Source: Pirellulimonas nuda (GTDB lineage: Bacteria > Planctomycetota > Planctomycetia > Pirellulales > Lacipirellulaceae). From it: a DNA stretch of 64,000 bases. The position numbers and the translations under genes were made by a program. The notes under the pieces were generated by a model, which was not told the DNA's origin, did no database searches, and saw only the letters and a program-made list of their open reading frames with translations. Location of the stretch: NCBI RefSeq assembly GCF_007750855.1, contig NZ_CP036291.1, forward strand, positions 1,178,001 through 1,242,000. The letters run 5' to 3'. The stretch's first letter is position 1. Every line of letters starts with the position of its first letter. Positions 33,559 through 41,317 of the stretch are shown here, piece by piece.

Positions 33559-34647
33559 TTACGCCGACGCGCTGGGGTAGTCGACATAGCCTTCGACGCC
33601 GTGCGAATACCAAACCGACATCGGCGCCGGTTCGGCCAGCTCGATCCCGTCGCGGAAGCGCGTCACCAGGTCGGGGTTGCTGATAAACGGCCTGCCGAAG
33701 GCGATCAGGTCGGCGTCCCCCGCGGCGATCGCGGCCTCGGCGGTTTCCTGGTTGTAGCCGACGTTGCCGATCAGCGGGCGATCGAACACGCCGCGGAACT
33801 CGCGTAGCGTTATCGGCTCGCCTAGCTCGTGGAAGCCGAAGCCCAGGCCGTCCATCACGTGCAGGTAAGCCAGCGGGAATCGGTTGAGCCCGCCGGCGGC
33901 GGCTAAGAACTGCTCGCGGAAGTCGGGCGAGCCCATATTGTTGTACACGCCGTTGGGCGACAGCCGCACGCCAACCCGCCCCGCTGGGAAGACGCTGCAC
34001 ACCGCCTCGGCCAATTCGAACAAGAACCGACACCGGTTCTCGATGCTGCCGCCGTAGGCGTCCGTGCGGTGGTTGGTTTTCGACTGCAAGAACGAGTCGA
34101 TCAGGTAGCCGTTGGCGCCGTGGATCTCAACGCCGTCAAATCCCGCCTGCTGGGCCCGCTCGGCCGCTGCGCGGTACTCCTCGACGACACTGGCGATCTC
34201 AGCGGTTTCGAGCGCGCGAGGCGTCTCGTGTGGCTGCTTTCCTTGCGGGGTGTGGATGTACTCTTCCTCGATGGGGATGGCCGACGGCGCCACAGCGCGA
34301 CCCTCCTCGAAGAAGGCGCTGTGCGAAGCCCGGCCGCAGTGCCATAGCTGGAGAAAGAAGGGCGCCCCAGCGTCGTGCACCGCTCGGACGATCGGCGCCC
34401 AACCGGCGGTCATCGCGTCGGTGTAGATGCCTGGCGACTGCACCCAGCCGCGGGCGCGGGGGCTGATCGATACCCCCTCGCTGATGATGAGCCCTGCGCC
34501 GGCCCGTTGGGTGTAGTATTCCCGCATCAGCTCGTTGGGAAGACGCGATTCGCCGGCCCGCGCACGCGTCATCGGCGCCATCACCACGCGGTTGCGCAGC
34601 GCGAGGCCCGAGAGGTCGAACTTAGAAAGTAAGTGGGGCGATTGCAT
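33559..34647 (-). CDS. Old yellow enzyme-family alkene reductase
   Basis: The 362-residue FMN TIM-barrel flavoprotein shows VVMAPMTRARAG at the N-terminus, FLQLWHCGRASH, the substrate-binding HGANGYLIDSFLQ, NHRTDAYGGSIENRCRF and IAFGRPFISNPDLV. It matches the NemA/OYE group that reduces activated alkenes with NADPH. The following cupin gene may be co-transcribed. Confidence 0.93.
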   Translation of the reverse strand: MQSPHLLSKFDLSGLALRNRVVMAPMTRARAGESRLPNELMREYYTQRAGAGLIISEGVSISPRARGWVQSPGIYTDAMTAGWAPIVRAVHDAGAPFFLQLWHCGRASHSAFFEEGRAVAPSAIPIEEEYIHTPQGKQPHETPRALETAEIASVVEEYRAAAERAQQAGFDGVEIHGANGYLIDSFLQSKTNHRTDAYGGSIENRCRFLFELAEAVCSVFPAGRVGVRLSPNGVYNNMGSPDFREQFLAAAGGLNRFPLAYLHVMDGLGFGFHELGEPITLREFRGVFDRPLIGNVGYNQETAEAAIAAGDADLIAFGRPFISNPDLVTRFRDGIELAEPAPMSVWYSHGVEGYVDYPSASA

Positions 34648-34796
34648 GGCGGCGGTCGGTGGGTGAGCTGGGTCAAACGCACGGCCAGATGGTAGTGCGG
34701 AATCCCAAATTCGGCCACCATCGCTCGTCAGGCTTTGCTTTACGGGGGCCCGTTACCCGGCCGCACCGTCACCCGCTGCCTGGAGCCCAGCCTACC

Positions 34797-37484
34797 CTAA
34801 CGCGGCTGCGAGAAGCGGTCGGCGGCCGCGCTGGAGCCGCTGGCTACCGCGTCGCTGCGGTAGAACCGCGTGGTCTCTTCGGCCGCCAGCTTGAACTCCT
34901 GGTCGCTGCACTGCGCCTCGGCCCGGAACACGTGCGTCCCCGGCTCGAGCGGCTTGGCCCGCACGGTGAGCACCAGCTCGCCGCCGGCCGGCAGGCTGGC
35001 GATCGGGTCGAAGGCCACCCGGCCGTCGGAGATGGCGTAGCGGCCCCCCTCGGCGGAGGTCGGTTCGATGCCGCGCGAGAAGAGCCCCGCGACCCGCACC
35101 GACTCGGCCGCGATCTGGCCGCGGTTCTTCACCTTGATCTGGTAGACCACCTCTTCGCCCAGCGGCAGCGGCCCCTTGGGGTCGAGCACTTCGAGGCGGA
35201 TGTCGGCGATAGCCACCACGCTCATGCTGGCGGTCTTCCGCGCGGTGGCCAGACCGTCGCTGGTTTCTGCGGCGATCTCCATCGCGTTGGCGCCCGGCGT
35301 GTTGGCGCTGCCGGTCACCTGCAGGTAGAAGTCGTCGCCCGGCAGCAGCGTGCCGACGTTCCACGCCAGGCGCCGGCTGGCGGCGTCGAAGCTGCGGCCG
35401 TCGCCCGCGGCGGTCGGCTCGAAGCCGGGCGGCAGCTCAACGGTGAACGTGGTCCCTTCCGCGGCGGCCGTGCCGGAGTTGTGCACGCGGAAGTAGTAGG
35501 CGCCCGACGCGCCGGCGTAGCTCTGCTGCGGGCCGCGCCAATCGACCTCGAGTTCCGGCTTCACGCAGCGGAGCGGTTTGGTGCAGTTGGCGGTGAGGCC
35601 CCCGGTGGCGTCCGCGCTCGCCTTGACGTAGAGCTGGCCCGCCTCGCGGGCGGTCAGCTCGACCTCAACGGACCGCGACGTTCCGGCCGGCAGGTCGCCG
35701 AACACGTGGCTGCTAACCGCGCCGTCTCCCTGGCCCGGGGGCAGCAGGTGGACGCGGACGTTCTCGGCGACGCCGGTGCCCGGGTTGGAGAGCGTGAGGC
35801 GGTAGCGTTGCGAGCGTCCGAACAGCACCTCCTCGGGCCCGGTGACGCTCATCGCCAGCTTGGGTTCTTCGACCACCACGGTCGCCGCGGAGCCGACCGG
35901 AGCATGACTCCAGCGGACCCCCAGCTCGATCGGCTTGCCGGCCCGGGCGATGAGCGTCAGGTCGAGGTTGGCCTCGGCGCCCGCTTGCAGCGTCGGCATC
36001 CGCCACGAGAGCGTCCCGGCCGGGGTCGACGTGCTCGGGTCCATGGCGCCCTGCGACGGCGCAATCGACGCCACTTCGGCCCAGCTCGGGATGCTGATGG
36101 CGGCCACCAGGTCATCGGCAGCGACCTCGCCGCGGTTCTCGATGGTGACGCGGAACCGCGCCTCGCGACCCACCACGATACGCTGCGGGCCGGCGACACG
36201 GGACTGGATCTGCGGCATCCGTTGGCTGATCAACAGCGGCCGGCCGTCGGCGGCGGTGCGTTGCTGCGAGAGCTCACCGGGCGCCGGGCGCTGGGCGGGC
36301 TGCGGCGTCATCGCCGGCGTGGGGGAGCCGATCGTGATCGGCGACATCGTTTGCGCAGTGTTGTCGGCGGCCGCAGCGCCGTAGCGGTCGTCGCCCTGGG
36401 GCGCGCCGCTCGTCGGGCGGGTTTGAAGGACGTCCAGCGTGGGCCCGTCGCCCGCGCCGCTGTCGGCGTCCGCTCCGAACTTCTTGCTCGCGGCCCAGTC
36501 AGACTCTGTTTCTACGACTGCCGCCGGCGCAGCAGGGGCGACTTCTTGGTTCTGGCCGGCGCCGGTGGGCCCCAACCTAAAGGCGGGCTTGGCGGCGATC
36601 GGCGCCGCGACGACCGGCTGTTCCGCGACCGGCTCGGCGGCCTTCGGCTCGGTGGTTTTTGGTTGGGTGGTCTTCGGCGCGGCGGCCGCAACCGGCTGCG
36701 CGGCGGGCTCGGCCATTTGCGCGGCTACTTCCGCGGCGATCGAACGCGACAACGCCGCCCGCTCGCTCGTGGGGGCTGGGCTTTCGACGAGCTGCTTACG
36801 CATCGTCTCGACGTCGGCCGGCTGACGCGGGGCCGACGCCGGCACGCCGCCGGTGAGCCAGTCGGACTCGGACGAGAGGACACTGCCCGCCCGCGGAGCC
36901 GCACGGCGTCGGAGCGCCGTCGGCGATTGCGGGTCTTGCGACGGGTCGGCATCGCTCTGCATGCCTGCCGCGACGCTTTGGCTAGTCGAGGCGGCCTGGC
37001 TGGGCTGCATGGCGGGAGACTGCTGACGCATCTCGCGGTAGAGCCGCGACTGGGCCGACCCGCTCGTGGCGGGCTTGCCAGCCGAGGGCTGTGGCGGGGT
37101 AGCGGTGCGCCGCGCCGCCGCGGGATTCGGCGGGGTCGTGCTCCCCCCGACGCCGGCCGGAAAGTCGCTCGGCAACAGGTTGCGCTCGTTGATGCGCGGC
37201 AGCTTGGTCGTCGACGTGCCGGCCGCGGGGCGGCTCCCCACGGCGTTGGACGTCGAGAAGCCGGGGGACGACGGCATGGGCATCACCGGCATCTCGGCGA
37301 TCGTGTCGCCGCCGATCGGGGCGGGCGCCTCGTCGGTTTCACTCCCCCAGCCCTGGCGCAGGGCCGCGATCCGGTCTCGCAGAGACCAGCCGTGGCCGCT
37401 GGACGTGTCGTCCGACTGCGCTAGCGAGATCGACGGGAGTAAGACCAGGGCCGCCGCCCCAACGATGAGATTCAGCCGCGTCAT
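34797..37484 (-). CDS. Large secreted DUF11-repeat protein
   Basis: Starting at MTRLNLIVGAAALVLLPSIS the protein has 895 residues with a signal peptide. Residues about 30-420 are low-complexity and Pro/Ala/Ser-rich, probably extended. From about 420 to the end there are four or five Ig-like DUF11/CARDB modules, each with a ...ENRG/NPGTG/NSGTA/NRGQIAAE... turn (FRVTIENRGEVAADDLV, YRLTLSNPGTGVAENVRV, FRVHNSGTAAAEGTTF, YQIKVKNRGQIAAESVRV). Such modules are common in bacterial surface and cell-envelope proteins. An antisense frame of 921 codons across it is an artefact of GC bias. Confidence 0.8.
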   Translation of the reverse strand: MTRLNLIVGAAALVLLPSISLAQSDDTSSGHGWSLRDRIAALRQGWGSETDEAPAPIGGDTIAEMPVMPMPSSPGFSTSNAVGSRPAAGTSTTKLPRINERNLLPSDFPAGVGGSTTPPNPAAARRTATPPQPSAGKPATSGSAQSRLYREMRQQSPAMQPSQAASTSQSVAAGMQSDADPSQDPQSPTALRRRAAPRAGSVLSSESDWLTGGVPASAPRQPADVETMRKQLVESPAPTSERAALSRSIAAEVAAQMAEPAAQPVAAAAPKTTQPKTTEPKAAEPVAEQPVVAAPIAAKPAFRLGPTGAGQNQEVAPAAPAAVVETESDWAASKKFGADADSGAGDGPTLDVLQTRPTSGAPQGDDRYGAAAADNTAQTMSPITIGSPTPAMTPQPAQRPAPGELSQQRTAADGRPLLISQRMPQIQSRVAGPQRIVVGREARFRVTIENRGEVAADDLVAAISIPSWAEVASIAPSQGAMDPSTSTPAGTLSWRMPTLQAGAEANLDLTLIARAGKPIELGVRWSHAPVGSAATVVVEEPKLAMSVTGPEEVLFGRSQRYRLTLSNPGTGVAENVRVHLLPPGQGDGAVSSHVFGDLPAGTSRSVEVELTAREAGQLYVKASADATGGLTANCTKPLRCVKPELEVDWRGPQQSYAGASGAYYFRVHNSGTAAAEGTTFTVELPPGFEPTAAGDGRSFDAASRRLAWNVGTLLPGDDFYLQVTGSANTPGANAMEIAAETSDGLATARKTASMSVVAIADIRLEVLDPKGPLPLGEEVVYQIKVKNRGQIAAESVRVAGLFSRGIEPTSAEGGRYAISDGRVAFDPIASLPAGGELVLTVRAKPLEPGTHVFRAEAQCSDQEFKLAAEETTRFYRSDAVASGSSAAADRFSQPR

Positions 37485-37693
37485 ATTGCTGTGCGTCCTT
37501 GCCGGTTCTCGCGGCCCGATCGGGTCGGGTCGGGGAGGAGGTTTATCGAGCAAACGCCCCCGGCTCGGGCCGGGGAAAGTCCGCTATCGATGTTCCATCG
37601 GCCAGAGCGCCCGAAGCGGTTGAATCAAAAGATCCAACTTTGCCGGTTTTGTCGAATGGGATACCTGGGGGCTTTGCGTTCACGCGCGGTGCG

Positions 37694-37777
37694 TGTGAGC
37701 CGGGGTGTCCCCGCCCCCGGCGCGTCGGGTTGGAGAGCGCCTCGCGCCGCGCCGGGACCGAGGACGGTCCGGCTCGC
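37694..37777. repeat. Two GC-rich palindromic repeat arms upstream of the DUF11 gene
   Basis: The arms GAGCCGGGGTGTCCCCGCCC (about 37697-37722) and GCCGGGACCGAGGACGGTCC (about 37752-37777) belong to the families found as perfect inverted pairs at 59925-59996 and 41131-41214. The 309-base gap 37485-37793 otherwise holds nothing I can identify. Confidence 0.6.
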
Positions 37778-37793
37778 AGAGGGGCTGCCGCTG

Positions 37794-38807
37794 CTAGCAG
37801 GCGGCCGGCTCTTCGTTCTGCACGATCTCGAAGCCCAGGTCTTCAAGCATCGCGTAGTCGGCCTCGGGCGTCTGGCCGAGCGTGGTCAGGTAGTCGCCCA
37901 CGAAGATCGAGTTGGCCGCGTACAGCCCCAGCGGTTGCAGGCTGCGGAGGTGCAGCTCGCGGCCCCCGGCGATGCGGATCTCGCGGTCCGGGTTCACCAG
38001 CCGGAACATCGCTAGCACCTTCAGGCAGTAGCGTGGGTCGAGCTCTCCCTTGCCCGCGAGCGGCGTCCCCTCGATCGGGTTGAGGAAGTTGACCGGGATC
38101 GAGTGGACCCCCAGCTCCCGCAGCTCGATCGCCATGCTGACCACGTCGTCGCGAGTTTCGCCCATACCGACGATCCCGCCCGAGCACATCTCCATGCCGG
38201 CGTCGCGCACGGAACGCAGGGTATCTACGCGGTCTTGGAACGTGTGCGTGGTGCAGACCTGTTGGTAGAACTCGCCGCTGGTGTTGAGGTTGTGGTTCAC
38301 GCGGTCGACGCCGCACGCCTTGAGCCGGCGGGCCTGGTCGTCGGTCAGCAGCCCCAGGCAGGCGCAGATGTGCAGGCCGTACTTCTGCTTGATCTCCGGG
38401 ACCAGCGTCTCGACCGCCGCCATCTCGCGTTCGTTGGGGCCGCGGGCAGAGATAACGATGCAGTAGGTGCGCGCCTGGCGCTCGGCCGCTACGCGGGCGC
38501 CGTCCATCAACTTGTCGCGGCTAAGGATGTTGTACTTGGGGATCTCGGCGTCAGAGACCTTCGACTGCGAGCAGTAGCCGCAGTCCTCGGGGCAGAGCCC
38601 GCTCTTGGCGTTCATCAGCAGGTAGAGCTGGACGGTATTGCCAAAGTGATGGCTGCGGACCCGCCAAGCGGCCGCCAGCAGCGCCAGCAACTGGTCGTCC
38701 GGGCACTCGAGCACGGAGCGGGCCTGATCGGCGCTGAGCGGATCGCCGGCGAGCACCTGGTCGGCGAGGTCGTTCCAGCGGCTGGACGTGGTTGTGGGGG
38801 CGAGCAT
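37794..38807 (-). CDS. bioB: Biotin synthase
   Basis: The 337-residue radical-SAM enzyme converts dethiobiotin to biotin. The cluster-binding motif is in KSGLCPEDCGYCSQSK (C-x3-C-x2-C). Further family segments are CIVISARGPNEREM, HNLNTSGEFYQQVCTTHTF (quoted in part), GGIVGMGETRDD and VNFLNPIEGTPL with the Arg-containing IRIAGGRE near the end, as expected for the [2Fe-2S] site. No other bio genes are adjacent. Confidence 0.96.
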   Translation of the reverse strand: MLAPTTTSSRWNDLADQVLAGDPLSADQARSVLECPDDQLLALLAAAWRVRSHHFGNTVQLYLLMNAKSGLCPEDCGYCSQSKVSDAEIPKYNILSRDKLMDGARVAAERQARTYCIVISARGPNEREMAAVETLVPEIKQKYGLHICACLGLLTDDQARRLKACGVDRVNHNLNTSGEFYQQVCTTHTFQDRVDTLRSVRDAGMEMCSGGIVGMGETRDDVVSMAIELRELGVHSIPVNFLNPIEGTPLAGKGELDPRYCLKVLAMFRLVNPDREIRIAGGRELHLRSLQPLGLYAANSIFVGDYLTTLGQTPEADYAMLEDLGFEIVQNEEPAAC

Positions 38808-38901
38808 GGATTGGCGTGTGTTAGGGCTTGGGGGCCCGTAAGTATTGAATGTGGGCTGGGTGGTCGGAAGGGGGGCGATGCAATAGGTTGGAAGTTGAGG
38901 G

Positions 38902-38921
38902 ATCTGCGACGGGGCGTAGCC
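38902..38921. repeat. Single arm of the CGACGGGGCGTAGCCCGTCGG repeat family
   Basis: The arm lies between bioB and the PSP1 gene and is internally palindromic. It is close in sequence to the arms at 11454 and 28737. Confidence 0.55.
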
Positions 38922-38956
38922 CGTCGGCTAGCGGGTGTTTTTTGGTGGAGCCTTGA

Positions 38957-39523
38957 TTGAACTATCTGGTCCGCTACGGGGTGCTGGGAGACGTGGGGCG
39001 GTTTCGGTCGCCCGAGCGGAGGGTGTTTGCCCGCGCCGACCGTGTGGTGCTGCGGACCGCCCGGGGGCTCGAAACGGGGCTCGTGCTGGCCGAAGAGGGA
39101 GAATCGGGCCCCGGGACCGACGGCACCGTGCTACGCCGGATGGGGGTCGAGGACGACCTGCTGGCCTCGCGGATCGAGCGCCGCCGCGAACGGGCCTACC
39201 AGGCCTGCGCCGACCTGCTGGCCCAGCACGGCTCCAGCGCGGTGCTGATGGAGGTGGAGCACCTGTTCGACGGCCAGACGCTGCTTTTCTACTTCTTGGG
39301 CGAAGTATCGCACGAGGTCGAACGCCTGACGGCCCAACTGGCCGAGGCCTACGAAGCCAAGGCCCAGTTCCGCAAGTTCACCGAGACCCTCACCCAAGGC
39401 TGCGGCCCCGGCTGCGGCACCGCCGAAGCGATGGGGCAGGGGGGGTGCGCGTCGTGCAGCGGCTGCGCGGTGAGCGGCGCGTGCGGCACGAAAAACAAAG
39501 AGCCGCGGATGGCCGCAGATTGA
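38957..39523 (+). CDS. PSP1-domain protein with C-terminal cysteine cluster
   Basis: The 188-residue product starts at TTG 38957 with GGAG eight bases upstream. It has the PSP1 C-terminal-type domain (VVLRTARGLETGLVLAEE, YQACADLLAQHGSSAVLMEV, TLLFYFLGEVSHEVERLTAQ), found in Bacillus YaaT-like proteins that bind nucleic-acid or signalling complexes. The tail contains seven Cys in about 30 residues (CGPGCGT, CASCSGCAVSGACG), suggesting a metal site. It stands alone on its strand. Confidence 0.8.
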   Translation: MNYLVRYGVLGDVGRFRSPERRVFARADRVVLRTARGLETGLVLAEEGESGPGTDGTVLRRMGVEDDLLASRIERRRERAYQACADLLAQHGSSAVLMEVEHLFDGQTLLFYFLGEVSHEVERLTAQLAEAYEAKAQFRKFTETLTQGCGPGCGTAEAMGQGGCASCSGCAVSGACGTKNKEPRMAAD

Positions 39524-39529
39524 CGCGGA

Positions 39530-40036
39530 TCAATGGTAGTCGCAGTCTTTCGATACGGTGCGAGAGCCTGCCTCCCGGAGGAGACGAAAGCTGTAGGTTG
39601 TGTCGGTCTGCCTAAGTATCTGTTTGGGTGTCGTACCAGCCGCCTCCGCGATGTCGGTGACCGATGCGTTCGGGTGCTTCAGAAGGTATCGCATCGCATC
39701 GACTTGCTTTCTTGGAGTGCCATTGTGGCCTCCAAAGGATCGGGAATACTCGTCTTGTAGCAGGCCTAGAGTCGTACGGGCGCCACCTTCAATTCGGGCA
39801 ATTTTGGCTCCGTCTGCGGATGTCTCCCTGGCGAGAAAAACTTCGAGGCATTCGAGCACTTCCCGCCATTCGCAGCGGAAAAGGTTCCGACTTGTGAGTC
39901 GGCCTAGGTAGAAGGGAACCGCAACTCCCTCTCCTCCCAAATTGTAGGAAGCGTCGTACTCAATCTCTCTAAAGAGCGGGTGCGCTGGTCCGGCGTCAAA
40001 TACGTTCGCCAGTTTTCGGCTCCAATCGCTCGGCAT
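39530..40036 (-). CDS. Hypothetical protein with C-terminal winged-helix-like segment
   Basis: Starting at MPSDWSRKL, the 168-residue protein has no family I recognise. Residues about 112-150 (QVDAMRYLLKHPNASVTDIA, EAAGTTPKQILRQTD) look like a MarR/IclR-type helix-turn-helix. The base composition is lower in GC than the neighbours. The end of the longer frame upstream runs into a family B repeat, so that extension is not real. Confidence 0.6.
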   Translation of the reverse strand: MPSDWSRKLANVFDAGPAHPLFREIEYDASYNLGGEGVAVPFYLGRLTSRNLFRCEWREVLECLEVFLARETSADGAKIARIEGGARTTLGLLQDEYSRSFGGHNGTPRKQVDAMRYLLKHPNASVTDIAEAAGTTPKQILRQTDTTYSFRLLREAGSRTVSKDCDYH

Positions 40037-40045
40037 CACCTGTCC

Positions 40046-40073
40046 CTCTGCGTCTCCGCGCCTCTGCGAGAGG
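40046..40073. repeat. Single family B repeat copy
   Basis: A 28-base copy (CTCTGCGTCTCCGCGCCTCT and on) matches the right arm at 27331. It sits in the 40-base gap between two minus-strand genes, so here it may be a lone or degenerate element. Confidence 0.75.
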
Positions 40074-40076
40074 CAA

Positions 40077-40400
40077 TCACTCCCCCGCCGCCCCAAGCGA
40101 CGCCAGCAGTTCGCTCATCTCCCCCGCGGCGTGCATGTCTTTCTGCTGGCGGGCGGCGTCGATGCCGTCGCGGAGCATCGCGCGGGCTTCGGTGATGCGT
40201 CCCAGCCGCGCTAGCTGTTGGCCCGACATGAAGAACGCCGGCACGTAGGGGGGCTCTTCTTTGGTCAGCTCTTCCAGGCGACTGAGGCTGGCGTCGGGCT
40301 GGCCTTCTTTGTCGAACTCCATCGCCAGGCTGTAGCGCAGGAACACGTCGCCGGGCTCGTCGGCCAGCATGGCTTCTATTTTTTCTCTTCGTGTCGGCAT
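40077..40400 (-). CDS. Small TPR-like protein
   Basis: The 107-residue protein reads as two or three TPR-like helix pairs: MLADEPGDVFLRYSLAMEF, LEELTKEEPPYVPAFFMSG, ARLGRITEARAMLRDGID. Similar short proteins are common in planctomycetes and are annotated simply as tetratricopeptide repeat proteins. Partners are unknown. Confidence 0.75.
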   Translation of the reverse strand: MPTRREKIEAMLADEPGDVFLRYSLAMEFDKEGQPDASLSRLEELTKEEPPYVPAFFMSGQQLARLGRITEARAMLRDGIDAARQQKDMHAAGEMSELLASLGAAGE

Positions 40401-40555
40401 GGTTGGGTCTTGGTCTGGGCGTCTGGTTTAGGTGTCGGGTTTAAGCGTGTCTGGGGCGGCGTGACAAACTGTGCGGGTCGACCCGGTATGGCCAAATGTT
40501 CGTGTTCCAGTGGCCGATCTTCCCTTTGCGTCACCTCCTGGCAAGGGCAATCAGC

Positions 40556-41104
40556 ATGGCCGCCATCGGCAAGCTTGGGTACTACCGACTCGCTTTCTTC
40601 TCGAAACCGAGAGAAGATCGCGCGCTCTACCGGCTCGTCAAGAAGACGTCCGCCCGCGGCATCGTCGAGATCGGGATGGGGACGCTCGGCCGGGCGGTGA
40701 ACCTGGTGCGGGTGGCGCAGCGTTACTCGCCCGGGGAGAAGATCGCCTACACCGGCCTCGACGCGTTCGACGAACGCTCTAGCGGCCAGCCGCAGATCCG
40801 CTTGATCGACGCCCACCGGGCGCTCAAGGCGACCGGCGCAAGCGTGCGGCTGATGCCGGGCGGCCCCGCGGGGGTGCCGGCCGTGGCCAACGCGTTGATG
40901 GGGACCGACCTGCTGGTCATCGGCCCCGACGCCACCGATGCCGAGCTGGCGCCGGTGTGGTTCTACGTGCCGCGGATGCGGCACGAGGGGACCGTGGTGC
41001 TGCGGGCCAGCCGCGACCCCGAGCAGCCCGCGGTGGTCCACTGGCGGAAGATCCGGGCAGAAGAGCTCGAGTCGCTGGCCGGGACGACGCGCCGGGCCGC
41101 GTAA
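40556..41104 (+). CDS. Rossmann-like protein, SAM-methyltransferase-like core
   Basis: ATG 40556 (MAAIGKLGYYRLAFFS) gives 182 residues; an upstream start at 40496 would add 20 less plausible residues. The segment ARGIVEIGMGTLGRAVNLVR followed by IAYTGLDAFDERS reads as methyltransferase motif I and an acidic strand-2 end, and DLLVIGPDATDAELAP as motif IV region. There is no obvious substrate-binding domain, so it may be a degenerate or minimal class I methyltransferase fold. Confidence 0.55.
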   Translation: MAAIGKLGYYRLAFFSKPREDRALYRLVKKTSARGIVEIGMGTLGRAVNLVRVAQRYSPGEKIAYTGLDAFDERSSGQPQIRLIDAHRALKATGASVRLMPGGPAGVPAVANALMGTDLLVIGPDATDAELAPVWFYVPRMRHEGTVVLRASRDPEQPAVVHWRKIRAEELESLAGTTRRAA

Positions 41105-41130
41105 AACCCCTTGCCACAGCGCCAAATCGC

Positions 41131-41214
41131 GCGAGCCGGGCCGTCCTCGGCCCCGGCCCCGCTCGGTGGCGGACCCTTTTTTGACGCGCCGGGGCCGAGG
41201 ACGGCCCGGCTCGC
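41131..41214. repeat. Perfect 27-bp inverted repeat
   Basis: Arms 41131-41157 (GCGAGCCGGGCCGTCCTCGG and on) and 41188-41214 are exact reverse complements with a 30-base loop that contains CCCTTTTTTGACG. It lies between the methyltransferase-like gene and the kinase gene. Confidence 0.9.
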
Positions 41215-41317
41215 GCCCGGGCGAATCGCCTGCTTTTTAAAGCGGCGAACCGAAACCGGGCCCCGCTTGTCTGTGCCGCTGGTGATTCTCCGCTTGATCG
41301 GGCGCGAACCAGGTACG

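Noticed and set aside
34659-37424. A 921-codon open frame on the plus strand opposite the DUF11 gene
   Set aside because: It is an Arg/Gly-rich low-complexity translation of a GC-rich gene's antisense strand with no family sequence; the minus-strand gene has signal peptide and repeat domains.
1-38807. Biotin locus made of the AOS gene (as bioF) and bioB
   Set aside because: They are 37 kb apart on opposite strands and the AOS gene overlaps an acyltransferase instead.
41131-41214. Rho-independent terminator
   Set aside because: The T run lies in the loop between the arms rather than after the stem, so it reads as a repeat element.
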